A stretch of 64,000 bases of DNA from Symbiodinium natans (lineage: Eukaryota > Sar > Dinophyceae > Suessiales > Symbiodiniaceae): the NCBI GenBank assembly GCA_905221605.1, contig CAJNDS010000469.1:633185-697184 (forward strand), written 5' to 3'. Each line of letters begins with the position of its first letter. Within the stretch, counting starts at the first letter, position 1. A model generated the notes under the pieces. It did not search any database. It was not told the DNA's origin and worked only from the letters and a program-made list of their open reading frames with translations. Of the stretch, positions 1 to 13,688 are shown piece by piece. The translations under genes and the position numbers were made by a program.

Positions 1-588
1 CCCTTGCAAAACTTCTGGAATCCTTGCTTTGAATAAGAGACAGATATTGAAATCTTTGCTTTCGGTCCAGGCAGGATGCCTGGAATCCGGCCCTGTCTGA
101 AGCTTTTGGGTTTTGGTGGTCCCTGGTGCTTCTGGGATCTCGGGACAGGGGCCTGACGAATTGGGGGAGGGGAATTAATGCTGGGGCCAGGGCCTCAGTC
201 CGTATTTCAAAGGGGGTCCCCAAAACCTTGTTCGAAATACCTTTGGGGGGGGTTATTAATCAAGGGTTAACGTGTCCCAAACGGGTGCAACATTCTCGGG
301 AGACCCGCCAAATTTTATCCGCATCAGCCATCGCGGAGACAAGCTTGCCCACAGCACATGTCTTTCACATTCCAGCTGCTTGAGGGGGAACGGTTTCAAA
401 CCCCAAGAGGCAGTAGACCTGTTTCAGCCTCCTGTTCCGGACCCTGGCCCGCTTCTGCGACGCATCTGCCTTCCGAAGACGCCCGTGCCCTCAAGCTTTC
501 CGGTTCTTCCACCGCCGTAGCTCGCAACATACATGCTGCGTGTGGCGGTGCAGCCAGCCACGAGGAACTGCTAGCTTCAGAAACTTAC
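1..588. other. No confident gene
   Basis: I see no reliable feature here. On the minus strand the stretch about 395-567 stays open (residues such as MYVASYGGGRTGKL) in the phase that would continue the exon at 589-1225. The gap between the two is only about 20 nt, too short for a normal intron, so I do not join them. No telomeric array is present. Confidence 0.3.
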
Positions 589-1225
589 CCAGCGGTTTGC
601 CGGTGAGCTTTGGCTTGAGCCGCTTGTGCCGCCTCCGCAGCAATTCCTGATCAGACGCGCCTCCTTTGTCTGAGCAGCAGGACCGTAGAACGCCACGAGC
701 CCCTTTGCCAACTTCGTAGGAATCCTCCTGCGCAGGTGCACAAGATTGGCATGATTGGTAAACCCCAAATCTGCGTTTAGCGAGCTTGGAGGCCCAAGTC
801 GCTTCAGAAACATTACCTTACCCTTTGCAAGTGCACAGTAGTCAAACACTTGCCATAAACGCTGAGGTTCTTGGCCTTTGCCATGAGACAGCCACACATC
901 GTGAAGGATCAGCTTTCTGAGGAAGGCGTTGTGCACCTGCAGGGTCTTCTTCAGCGTCTCGTCGGTGATGCCTTCTTTCACAGCCTTGTCCCATGCTCCT
1001 TCTTTGGTGAGCTTTCCAAACACCTTTGCGGCTAATTGCTTCAAATTTTGGTCTCCAAAAGCAATGTGGTTCACGTGGCAGTAAGTGGACCATTGTTGTA
1101 GGCGCATCTGTGGGATCGAGGCATCCAAAGTGACTTTGCTGAAAACTGATGACCATTTCGTTGTTGTCGAACGCCGCAGGTCCCATGAGTTCGCGCGGAG
1201 GTCCTCCAAAGCCCCATCGTAATTC
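589..1225 (-). CDS. Large internal exon of an unidentified protein
   Basis: A minus-strand frame stays open for about 212 codons with balanced amino-acid composition, in a region where other frames are broken. It starts after a CAG at 1226-1228 and ends TGG|GTAAGT (donor at 583-588), a consensus splice donor, so it reads as one exon and not a whole gene. It has no in-frame ATG near the start. The peptide is rich in Lys and Leu (for example QLAAKVFGKLTKEGAWDKAV) and later has LRRRIPTKLAKGL. I recognise no family. The upstream side is a CCCTAAA-type array at 1237-1420, so the preceding intron is telomere-motif DNA as elsewhere in this region. The adjoining exons are not identified. Confidence 0.55.
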
Positions 1226-1560
1226 CTGCCTGCTTCCTGAACCCGAAACCCCTAAACCCTGAACGAAGTCGCAAGCATGAACGCCTCCAATCCGAGATCC
1301 GAAGCCCAGAAAGCCAAAACCACAAGCCCTCAAGCCTAAACCCCAAAAACCCTCAACCCTAAACCCCAAACCTGAAGCCCAAGCATCAAGCCCCCTAAAC
1401 CCTAAAGCCTCAACCCCGAAGCAGCCCTGAAAATCGATCCGAAAACCTCGTCCGGTTCATAGCCTCAAGGGCCCGACTCCCTAGCTTTGACAGAGCTCTT
1501 GAGCTGGAAGGGTTTAGGGTTTAGGGTTTAGGGCTTAGGGTTTAGGGCTTGGGGTTTGGG

Positions 1561-2106
1561 AGCTTAAGATCTTGGAGGCTTCTTGGCTTCAGAGATTCGG
1601 GGCCCTTCCGATACATTGCCCTACCACCCTGTCATTAAGACCATTTAGGGATACTTGTGCCTAGTCAAGGTTCTAGTTAAGGTTGTTTGAGGTGGAAACC
1701 TAGGGGGGAAGTATCGAGGGTGGTAGTAGGGAAGCCCATGCTACTAACACCGGTCACGGAGCATTGCTGCTGGCACAGCCCACGCTCCAGTCCTCCCGCG
1801 ATCGCGCTGCGCTGCGATTGCTAAAGGTCTCAGTCACTCTAAGGTCTGATGCTTTGCAGGGCTTTGGCCTTTGGGCTTCGGGCTTACGGCTCAGGGTTCA
1901 GCGCTTAGGGAGGGCTTTGGGGGGTTCAGAGAAAAAGCTTCGAAAACAAAATCCCCCATGGACTTCTGAGCAGACAGGTTTTTTGGATTGATTGGAGGGC
2001 TGCAGGCCCACCACAGCAGGGAACCAACGACCGGCAAGCCCAAAAACTCTGAAAAAAAAACACCCACAACCCTGGACCCTAACCCCCTTCACCCTAGAAC
2101 CCCAAC
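1561..2106. other. No confident gene
   Basis: This is unique sequence between telomeric tracts (1508-1560 and 2107-2440). The stretch has scattered single telomere motifs, but I could not find an island with both a long open frame and splice signals. Confidence 0.3.
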
Positions 2107-2197
2107 CTAGGGTTTAGGGTTTAGGGTTTAGGGTTTAGGGTTTAGGGTTTAGGGTCTAGGGTCTAGGGTCTAGGGTTTAGGACCCCCCAAAAACAGA

Positions 2198-2266
2198 AGA
2201 GGCTCCCCCCAGTAGCTCCTGCGGCCCACTTCCCAGGTCAAGCCTCGAAATGCAAGAGAGCTGATC
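2198..2266 (-). CDS. Exon-like island (LDLGSG module)
   Basis: Open on the minus strand with the peptide ISRLDLGSGPQELL, between two telomeric tracts. It resembles the exons at 26250-26318 (RSLDLNSGAYSRL) and 11539-11609 (KILNATTGEYERLG), which share the pattern L-x-x-x-[ST]-G-x-Y-x-[RS]-L. This looks like a repeated beta-strand module, perhaps of a propeller type; that is inference only. Exact splice sites are uncertain: one possible acceptor is GATCAG just inside the island. Confidence 0.45.
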
Positions 2267-2693
2267 CAGAGAAGTGGGGTTTGGGGCTTAGGGGTTAGGG
2301 TTTAGGGTTTTCGGGTTTAGGGTTTAGGGTTTTAGGGTTTAGGGTTTAGGGTTTAGGGTTTGGGGTTTGGGGTTTGGGGTTTGGGGTTTGGGGTTTGGGG
2401 TTTGGGGTTTGGGGTTTAGGGTTTGTTTAGGGTTTAGAGTTTAGGGTTGCTTAGGGCTTAGGCTCTGAAGGGTCCAGGGGGCATGTGAGAGCGTAAGGGC
2501 TTTAGGGTTGAGGGTTTAGGATTCAGGGTTTTAGACGTAGGGTTGAAGATTAAAGGTCTAGGATGTGGGGTTTAGGATTTGGGGTCTGGGGCACGGGAAC
2601 AACTCCCTTCTTGGACACTCATCGTGCGGGACATCAAAAAACTGTTCAACACTCATCGCATCAAACGCCAAGATAGCCGAAACCCTGAGCCCC

Positions 2694-2936
2694 TCACGCC
2701 GGGAATTCACAAGCTGAAGCTATGTGTCCATGCACCAAGACGGCTTGTACAAGGTTGGGGTCTTGGGTGAATAAACCTTCCTGTGCAGCAAAGAGCTTCG
2801 GGTAAAGAGGTCGGGTGCCTGTCATAGAAAAACACCTCGGCAACACCAATGCGCTGGATGGTGCTAACAGCACATCTCGTGCTGGGAGCGTGGAAATCGC
2901 GGAGAAGTAGATACGACCTTCGTAGCCAATGACTCG
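2694..2936 (-). CDS. Probable terminal exon of an unidentified protein
   Basis: About 80 codons stay open on the minus strand and end in TGA at 2694-2696. The composition is protein-like, for example YPKLFAAQEGLFTQDPNLVQ, followed by a C-terminus ending ACEFPA. There is no ATG near the beginning, so it would be a 3' exon. It lies downstream, in the minus direction, of the glutamate 5-kinase gene and is not part of it. I do not recognise the family. Confidence 0.45.
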   Translation of the reverse strand, partial: RVIGYEGRIYFSAISTLPARDVLLAPSSALVLPRCFSMTGTRPLYPKLFAAQEGLFTQDPNLVQAVLVHGHIASACEFPA

Positions 2937-3688
2937 AAAACCCTCACCCCAACGCGAGTCGTCCCTCTCGAGTCTCGACCCTGAACCCTCAACTCTAGAA
3001 TCCTAAAGCCCGCAAACCACAAAGCTTGTCCTGCATGCGAAGGTTAGACCAGGCCCCTGCAAAAGGCCTGCAATATGTGAATGTAGCAAGCCCTAGACAA
3101 AAAGAACTGCATGGTGCGCGGGACATTCCCGCACCAGGTTAGGTAGACTAATGATAACCCAAAGCATGCGGGAGCTGAGCCGGTCGTCGCGCGCCCTCTA
3201 TCCAGACATCATCGAATCTCTTTAAAAAACTAGAGAAAAACTTCCTTTCGTGGGGGCTTTCGCGCGCCTCTCCGCGAGCTCAGGGTCTCTCTTTTTTTCT
3301 TTCTTGCTGGACTGGGACAATTTGCACACAAGGTGTGCGACGCGAGCCATTGCAGCAGCAGCTGCAACACTCCTGAACACAAAGACATGCCACCGTGCAG
3401 TGCAGCCAAGAAGGCCGGCATGAAATGCCCGTGCCAGGATCACTGAAGAGTCTGTACAATTGTATGCAAGCATTTCGCGAATGCATATGTGTATTGAAGC
3501 AGGATCTGGATGTCTGAAAGCTTGCAAAGCTGTACAGTGACCTTGCGCTGCAGGGATTAGGTGCACTTGTTAGCATTTGTTGCTTGGCACGAACGCGGGA
3601 TTAGGCTGCAAGGTCCTGCGCAAGATGATTTCCAGTCCCTTCGAAAACTGTAGCAAAAGCGATGTAACAACAGAATTCAACCGCACAT
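2937..3688. other. Intergenic DNA 3' of the glutamate 5-kinase gene
   Basis: Only traces of telomere motif (2935-3020) and no convincing frame. Short open frames on the minus strand at 3222-3576 overlap each other in three frames and have no shared coding signature. This probably includes the 3' untranslated part of the kinase mRNA. Confidence 0.4.
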
Positions 3689-4876
3689 TCAGCAGAGGGA
3701 CTCTGCGGCAGGGGTGAGCACAATGGTCTGTTCTGGCTCTGGGGCTGGTACGCAAGCCCCTTCCTCATCCAGGATCACACGCATCCGTGCAACTTCCGAC
3801 TTCTGGTGGAAAACCCTCACACCTCCATCATGGGCTGTGCCAGAGAGGCTCTGAAGGCCCTCCAAGCTTTCGGCAGCAGTAGCCAAGAGCGTCGCCCGAA
3901 GATCGCACGGGCTCAAGTTTTCCAGGTTGTCGGGTGGGCGAACATCGACATCTCCAACGACAGGCAGGCTGAGTATCCACCTTTCAGCTTCAGTTCTCTG
4001 CTCACCCTCGCGCGCTGCAAAGAGAGTACCTTCTGGTTCGGGCTCCGCCTCACTTGCGGTGTCGCTCTCCACTGCCTTCGGAGAGGTCCGGGCGGTGCAC
4101 GTAGAGCCGGCATCCTCATCCAGTTTGTTCAGGAAACTGAAGATGCGTTCCGGGTACTTGCCATGCAGGATGCCGCAAGGGATCCCCGCACAGTGGGCCG
4201 TCCGGGCAGCAGCTTCCTTGGTGGACATGCCGCCAGTGCCCAGGGAAGAGCCAGGCTCGCGGGTGTCAACGTCGAGTTCGAAGGCCTCGTTGACAACCCT
4301 CATAGGCTCCGCGGATGGATCCAAGTTGGGGTTGGCCGTGTACAAGTAGTCCACGTCGGTGAACAGAAAAACGCCAGCCGCCCCTAGCTGAACCGCTGTT
4401 AGGGCTGCCAGGTTGTCGTTGTCACCAAAGCGCATGCCGTCCGTGTTGGTGGTGTCGTTCTCATTGATGATTGGAACCACGCCAGTTTCGAGACATGCTG
4501 CAATCGTGTCTCGAATTTCAGCCCAGCGCTGCTGCTCCAAAAAGTCACGCTGACTCACCAAGAGCTGTGCAATTTTCAGCCCCACTGTCTCGAAGAGCTC
4601 CGAGTACACACGCATGATGCGACTTTGGCCGGCCCCAGCGACTGCTCGTTTCAGCGCCGGCGTCGTGGGCTTCTTCTTCAACCCCAGCTCGCGGCAGCCC
4701 ATGCCAACTGCTCCGGAAGAGACAAGGACAACCTTGAACCCTTGGTAGGCAAGGTCTGCGATGACTTCAACTAACCTCGAGAGGTTCGCGACATTCACGC
4801 GCTGGCCTCGCTCGTCCGAGGTCATGATCGTCGAAGTTCCGACCTTCAACACGAGAGTTTGGCACGCGGCCGACAT
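3689..4876 (-). CDS. proB: Glutamate 5-kinase (gamma-glutamyl kinase)
   Basis: A single-exon gene of 395 codons, ATG at 4874-4876. Glutamate 5-kinase phosphorylates glutamate with ATP, the first step of proline synthesis. Hallmarks of the amino-acid-kinase fold are in order: LKVGTSTI (residues 10-17), VSSGAVGMG (52-60), INENDTTNTDGMRFGDNDNLAAL (split over 137-159), FTDVDYLYTANP (172-183) and GTGGMSTKEAAARTAH (213-228). The GTLF and ERWI motifs that close the kinase domain (283-301) follow an acidic insert (about 253-282) not seen in bacterial enzymes. The remaining C-terminus does not look like the usual PUA domain, and no glutamyl-phosphate reductase is fused, unlike animal and plant P5CS. 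It is intronless with a relict spliced leader 59 nt upstream, so it is probably a retroposed cDNA. It sits among telomere-motif arrays and intron-rich genes on the same strand. Confidence 0.92.
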   Translation of the reverse strand: MSAACQTLVLKVGTSTIMTSDERGQRVNVANLSRLVEVIADLAYQGFKVVLVSSGAVGMGCRELGLKKKPTTPALKRAVAGAGQSRIMRVYSELFETVGLKIAQLLVSQRDFLEQQRWAEIRDTIAACLETGVVPIINENDTTNTDGMRFGDNDNLAALTAVQLGAAGVFLFTDVDYLYTANPNLDPSAEPMRVVNEAFELDVDTREPGSSLGTGGMSTKEAAARTAHCAGIPCGILHGKYPERIFSFLNKLDEDAGSTCTARTSPKAVESDTASEAEPEPEGTLFAAREGEQRTEAERWILSLPVVGDVDVRPPDNLENLSPCDLRATLLATAAESLEGLQSLSGTAHDGGVRVFHQKSEVARMRVILDEEGACVPAPEPEQTIVLTPAAESLC

Positions 4877-4935
4877 CGTGAGTCAAGGGCGTAGAACTTG
4901 GCAAAATCCCTCTACTCTGTTCTCTATGTGCTGTG

Positions 4936-4950
4936 CTTGAGCCAAAGAGG
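4936..4950 (-). promoter_or_regulatory. Relict dinoflagellate spliced leader upstream of proB
   Basis: Read on the minus strand the sequence is CCTCTTTGGCTCAAG, 13 of 15 matches to the tail of the dinoflagellate spliced leader (CCATTTTGGCTCAAG); all 11 bases TTTGGCTCAAG are exact. It lies in the sense orientation, 59 nt before the proB ATG. Established knowledge: mature dinoflagellate mRNAs get a 22-nt leader by trans-splicing, and reverse-transcribed mRNAs that reinsert carry its 3' part in the genome. This marks proB as a probable processed-cDNA copy that is now itself a gene. Confidence 0.8.
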
Positions 4951-5303
4951 TTTTTTTCAGACAAGGCCTTCACCCTAAACCCTAAATCCTAAACCCTAAA
5001 CCGTAAACCCTCAACCCTAAACCCTAAACCCTAAACCCCAAACCCTAAACCCTCCCTTCGATGTGGCAAATCTGTGCTGCTGCTTGAAAGGTGTGCTTCT
5101 TTAGGAAGGTGGAAGGCCTGACGGTCTACATGTCGAGGGCTCTCAAGCTAGCAGTACCCGTTCGGGATCCTTTTATAAAGTCAGAGAAGCTTTTTGGGGA
5201 AAGGCCCGCACAGGAGTGCTTTTTTCGAAAGAGCTCCTTTCACACCGCGACTACGAGCAAACCTCGCTGCAGGAACCACAATAGCAACCAGAGTGGCGGT
5301 AAA

Positions 5304-5456
5304 TCAGCAGCCGTCATCATCACCACATGACAACGACCACGGGCGGTAGTAGTACGAAAGAATGAGCACATGGCCAGCAACAACCGCAGTGCCAACGGCA
5401 AGAGCGTATGCAATGGTGCTCAGCATCGCAACCAAAGCCACACCAACGGTATTCAT
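5304..5456 (-). CDS. Small putative membrane protein, 50 aa
   Basis: An ATG-to-TGA frame of 50 codons: MNTVGVALVAMLSTIAYALA starts it, a second hydrophobic stretch (VGTAVVAGHVLILSYYY) follows, then a short polar tail ending SCGDDDGC. This gives one long or two short membrane segments, or a signal anchor. It lies between proB and the first telomere-intron exons, on the same strand. No family is recognised. It could be a real micro-protein or a first exon; only the composition supports it. Confidence 0.4.
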   Translation of the reverse strand: MNTVGVALVAMLSTIAYALAVGTAVVAGHVLILSYYYRPWSLSCGDDDGC

Positions 5457-5711
5457 ACGAATGCCAAAATACGTGCGCGCGTTTGCTCTTCATGTGACTG
5501 ATAATCGGTCGTGTTCGATGTAGGAGATCCGGAAGTTGGGGCTTCGGGTTAAGGGGTGTAAAATAGGGGCCTCAATGACTGGTGAAAGGCTTTGGTAGCG
5601 AATATGACTGTGAAGTTAGAACAATGAACCTTAAGGGCAAGTATTACTACTTATATTTGGCTTCTACGTCGTCGCGTTCGAACTCGAGGAAGTGTAAACC
5701 CTAAACCCCCC

Positions 5712-5808
5712 CATGTAAGGTGAAGCGAAGAAGCTGGTTCACCACGACCAGGTCCTCGGGTCCCCAGAAGGCGTTGTTCAGCTGCGTGGCGTTGGGATCT
5801 CGGAGGAG
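5712..5808 (-). CDS. Exon-like island
   Basis: About 32 codons open on the minus strand with a strongly protein-like sequence (LLRDPNATQLNNAFWGPEDL, then VVVNQLLRFTLH). It is flanked by telomeric motif on both sides. The frame on the other strand has no comparable quality. It contains one N-glycosylation sequon (NAT). The gene it belongs to and its splice sites are not resolved. Confidence 0.55.
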
Positions 5809-5815
5809 AGGGTGG

Positions 5816-5881
5816 TTGGGGGTTGGTTTAGGTTTGAGGGTTGAGGGTTTAGGGTTTTGGTTTTTGGGGTTTAGGGTTTAT

Positions 5882-5913
<32 letters not shown>

Positions 5914-5948
5914 GTTTGGGGTTTAGGGTTTATATAGAGTTTGAGGTC

Positions 5949-6013
<65 letters not shown>

Positions 6014-6017
6014 AGGT

Positions 6018-6091
<74 letters not shown>

Positions 6092-6125
6092 GGGTTTGGG
6101 GTTGAGGACTCAGGGTTTAGGGTTT
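5816..6125 (+). repeat. GGGTTGA variant telomere-like array
   Basis: About 25 nearly perfect copies of the 7-mer GGGTTGA, a one-base variant of GGGTTTA, with the main block at 5880-6092. A single variant spread over a whole block points to local amplification and homogenisation, as opposed to independent point mutation of a canonical array. Confidence 0.9.
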
Positions 6126-6390
6126 AGGGCTGAGGGATCGTCTTCCCGTGCATCGATGAGAACAGGGGAAGAGGAACCCAAACGGTGTGGCTCTTCCTTT
6201 TCTTTTGTTTCCTTTCCCGGGAACCTCAAAGGACCTCTAGCCCTCAGGTATCCCCGTCTCCAGGCACCTCGTTGGACCCCAAGGTGGTTTATATGTGTGC
6301 CTGAATATGAAGGGTTGTATTTACGGTTTAGGGTTTAGGGTTCAGGGCTCAGGGTTTAGGGTTTAGGGTTTAGGGTCTAGGGTTCGGAAA

Positions 6391-6451
6391 CTTGCAACAG
6401 CATACCCTCGTTGCCAGTTCCCAAAAAAATATAAGCAGGCAACTCGCTCGG
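6391..6451 (-). CDS. Exon-like island
   Basis: Minus-strand frame after a TTAGCAG acceptor (6452-6458) reading ERVACLYFFGNWQRGYAVA. Telomeric tracts lie on both sides (6303-6385 and 6482 onward). The aromatic-rich peptide is unlike a random repeat translation. The parent gene is not resolved. Confidence 0.45.
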
Positions 6452-6850
6452 CTGCTAAGACTGGCATTGCCCCTCAAACCTACACCCTACACCCTAAACC
6501 CTGAACTTGGCCCTAAACCCTTTCCTATCTTTCAGGGTTTAGGGTTTAGGGTTTAGGGTTTAGGGTTTAGGGTTTAGGGTTTAGGGTTTAGGGTTTAGGG
6601 TTTAGGGTTGAGTAAGGGCTTAACAAAACATGCCAGAGGTTTGGAGCTCAGGGGCCGAGGGCTCAGGTTGGGATGCTGACAGTCCTTAAACTCTAAACCC
6701 TAAACCCTAAACCAAAGCAGGCGTCCTGACACTCCTCTGCAAACAATCCCCCCTCCGTCCTAAACCCTAAACCCTAAACCCTAGCCCTAAACCCTAAACC
6801 CTAAACCCTAAACCCTAAACCCTAAACCCTAAACCCTAAACCCGATTAGC

Positions 6851-6911
6851 AAGTCGAGGCTCTAAGGTCGATATCGGGTTGCGTCGTGTAGCCGGTGAAC
6901 TCCGTGATGTC
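6851..6911 (-). CDS. Exon-like island (TGYT module)
   Basis: Minus-strand frame reading DITEFTGYTTQPDIDLRAS, between a CCCTAAA array (6754-6845) and a TTTAGGG array (6970-7138). It resembles the island at 21773-21841 (VSTLTGYTNRSEATVNLG), so the two are probably paralogous exons of related genes. Function unknown. Confidence 0.5.
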
Positions 6912-7138
6912 TCACATGGCGGGGGGCTCAAAGTCTGAGGTTGGAGGCTTTCGGCTTAAGGTCTGAACCTCGAGGGTTTAGAGTTTAGGGTTTAGGGTTT
7001 AGGGTTTGGGGTTTGGGGTTTGGGGTTTAGGGTTTAGGGTTTAGGGTTTAGGGTTTAGGGTTTAGGGTTTAGGGTTTAGGGTTTAGGGTTTGGGGTTTGG
7101 GGTTTGGGGTTTGGGGTTTGGGGTTTGGGCTTTAGGGA

Positions 7139-7215
7139 AGGGACCCCAATAGAATCCCCCAAAAGTAGGATTCCCTTATCAAAAGGACACCCAATAAGGT
7201 ACCCCTAATTTCGGA
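7139..7215. mobile_element. Short inverted-repeat element fragment, GGGGTACCTTATT family
   Basis: The sequence GGACCCCAATAGAATCCCCC ... AATAAGGTACCCCTAATTTCG matches parts of 13492-13688 and 25128-25206, which share AATAAGGTACCCCTAATTTCG or close variants. This is a small non-coding element family (MITE-like) scattered in the telomere-intron region. A further solo piece is at 24388-24420. Confidence 0.55.
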
Positions 7216-7508
7216 AGCTCCCAAAGAACGACAGAGAGAGAGAGAGAGGCTTCCCAGGTCGTCGAGTTGTAAGGTGGGCGTTCTCAGGTCAAAAATGCTG
7301 TCCATGGTTGCAAAATAAGTGTTCGAGTTGTCAAATGGGGCTTCGTCGGGTCGTGAAATGGTGAAATAGGTTAGGGTTTGGGGTTTGGGGTTTAGGGTTT
7401 AGGGTTTAGGGTTTAGGGTTTAGGGTTTAGGGTTTAGGGGTTAGGGGTTAGGGGTTAGGGGTTAGGGGTTAGGGGTTAGGGGTTAGGGGGTAGGGGTTAG
7501 GGTTTGGG

Positions 7509-8130
7509 GGACCTCCCCCTGTTAAACCAAAAGAGGCATGCCCCCAAAACACAAGAACAAAACAGCAAGAATACATTGGCACAACGTTCCGTCGAACATG
7601 CGTGTCCAAAGAAGGCTCAGAAAAAACGAGCAAGAATGAAGCGGGCCACTGTGAAGTCATCCGAAGTCTATGCGCAGGCCACGTTTGCAGTCAAACCCCA
7701 CGGCACTCTGGAACAGCCTGGGCCGATGTGCTGTCTTATGTAAAACCGTCCCTGTTCGCAAACCGGCCTGCGACACCCTGAACCGAACCGACTCTGTGCA
7801 GTTTGGCTGCTTGGAAGCTCAAAAATCGAGTTGGACTGGAAGACGAACTCGTCGTTGCCTGGGCGCGAAAAGGGCGCCTAGACGGTCCCAAACCCTAAAT
7901 TTATGCTCGTGTTTACTGGGACTGGCCCTTTCGGAAGCGCGTAACCTCTCAAAAATCCCCCTCCCCAATTTTGAGAATCCAGTGTGGTCAAGGGTTTTAG
8001 GGTTTGTGCTTAGGCTTAGAACTCTTGAAGATGAGGACCTCGCAGCGCACAGACTGACGGGCCCAGGCTGCGAATGTTGAAGTCCCCCGCCCGCGAGAAC
8101 CTCGGCAGTGGCGAATCTGAGAAAGCACCT
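7509..8130. other. Unique sequence without a resolved gene
   Basis: No telomeric arrays for about 600 bp. On the minus strand the island about 7660-7725 reads LFQSAVGFDCKRGLRIDFG, which is exon-like, but no clear donor follows. Longer plus-strand frames here overlap it and look less protein-like. I make no gene call. Confidence 0.3.
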
Positions 8131-8320
8131 CCTGAACCCCTAAACCCATCAAATGGGCCAAATCCTACACCCTACCCTTGACCCTGTAAAGCCTAAGGGC
8201 CTCAAATTCTAAGATCCCCCAACCTCAAACCCTAAAGCCCTAAACCCCTTGCAGGGTTGAGGGCTGAGGGCCCCTAAACCCTAAACCCTACACCCTAAAC
8301 CCGAAACCTCAAGGGCATCC

Positions 8321-8383
8321 GGGACACCGCACGCCAAAGCTTCCCAGCCAGCACACGGTGCCCTCGGGCGTGAAGGTGTCATC
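8321..8383 (-). CDS. Exon-like island
   Basis: Minus-strand frame reading DTFTPEGTVCWLGSFGVRCP between CCCTAAA tracts. A possible acceptor GCTGAG precedes it. The two Cys and the small-residue pattern resemble the other secreted-type exons in this region. The gene is not resolved. Confidence 0.45.
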
Positions 8384-8837
8384 TCAGCTGCTGCATCGTA
8401 CGGAACATTAAACCCTAAACCCTAAATCCTAAACCCTAGACCCTAGACCCTAAACCCTAAACCCTCAATAAACCCTGAACCCCAAACCCCAAACCCCTAA
8501 ACCCTAAACCCTAAACATTAAACCCTAAACCCTAAACCCTAAACCCTAAACCCTAACCCTAAACCCTAAACCCTAAACCCTAACCCTAAACCCGAAGCCT
8601 CTAGCACTTTAGGGTTTCGCAGTTCTGCACTCTGGAGCATGCAGGCTTCACGCTAAACGAAGCCCTGAACCCTAATCCCCAAACCCTACACTCAATGAAC
8701 CTCCACTGTGCTCCAAGCCCTAAACCCTGAACCCTAAACCCTAAACCTTAAACCCGTGAACTCTTACTCGTAAACCCCAAACCCTCCAAAAACTCATGCC
8801 CCTGAACCTTTTCTGAAACCTCAAACCCTGCAACTCA

Positions 8838-12874
<4,037 letters not shown>

Positions 12875-13196
12875 CTGAGGCTTGGGGGTGTAGCTCTTGG
12901 GGTTTAGGGTTTAGGGTTTAGGGTTTAGGGTTTAGGGTTTAGGGTTTAGGGTTTAGGGTTTAGGGTTTAGGGTTTAGGGTTTAGGGTTTAGGGTTTAGGG
13001 TTTAGGGTTTAGGGTTCAGCCAAGGTTGAATGGGCTTTTGGTTCATCACTGCTTTAGGGGCTATGCGGTTGAGGCTCACAGGGTCTCCACATGTCTTCTG
13101 GCTATGATGATCAGCCGCCCTCCCCTAAAACCCTGAACCCTGAACCCTAAACCTAAACAACCAAAGCCGAGGCCTTTACAGACAAAAACAAAAACC

Positions 13197-13313
13197 CCGA
13201 GCACTGAATCGGCTCCCTCCTCCCTCCGTGTGCGCGCCGGGCGGCCAGCGGCAGCGTGGTGGTGGTGGTCGTGGTGGTGGGGAAGGGCGTGGGGGCGTTG
13301 ATGCAGTTCAGGC
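13197..13313 (-). CDS. Exon-like island with Thr-rich linker
   Basis: After a GCTGAG acceptor the minus-strand frame reads LNCINAPTPFPTTTTTTTTL and then a basic stretch. The Thr run, coded partly by ACC triplets, resembles mucin-like linkers of secreted proteins. A donor GTTTTTG or GTGCTC would end it. It may be an upstream exon of the ten-exon gene, but the phase was not settled. Confidence 0.45.
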
Positions 13314-13491
13314 CTCAGCGCGCCCCAAGCTCGTCTTGGGTTTTGGGGGTTTAGGGTTTAGGGCTTAGGGGGTTTAGGGTTTAGGGTTTAAGGTTTAGGG
13401 TTAGGGTTTAGGGTTTAGGGCTTCGGGTTTAGGGTTTAGGGTTTAGCTGGCCTGCAATTAAGCCAATGGATGAAGGGCGGGCTAGAATGGT

Positions 13492-13688
13492 GTTTACGAG
13501 GGACCCCGAATAGAGACCCAAATAGTAGGATCCCCTTCCTATAAGGACCCCCAAGAAGGTACCCCTAATACTTGTGTTTACGATATTGGGGGTACGTTTT
13601 TGGGGTCCTCATTATAAGGGAATCCTACTCTTTGCGGGGGTCTAGATAAGGGCTCCCCTGTTTTCGTAAGCCCCTAGTATCGTAAACT
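13492..13688. mobile_element. Composite inverted-repeat element, GGGGTACC family
   Basis: GTTTACGAGGGACCCCGAAT at the left pairs with TTCGTAAGC- and AGGGGTCC-like sequence at the right. Inside, AAGGTACCCCTAATACT faces GATATTGGGGGTACGTTTTT. At least two palindromic half-elements seem joined. It is MITE-like and has no coding capacity. Confidence 0.55.

Noticed and set aside
604-625. GGCTCAAG on the minus strand near 611-618 (also 34650 and 42190) as leader relicts
   Set aside because: Match limited to 8 bases and lying inside or downstream of frames, not upstream.
5457-5485. Another spliced-leader relict (TATTTTGGCATTCG) before the 50-aa ORF
   Set aside because: Only the 9 bases TATTTTGGC fit; the TCAAG end is missing. 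Treated as chance.
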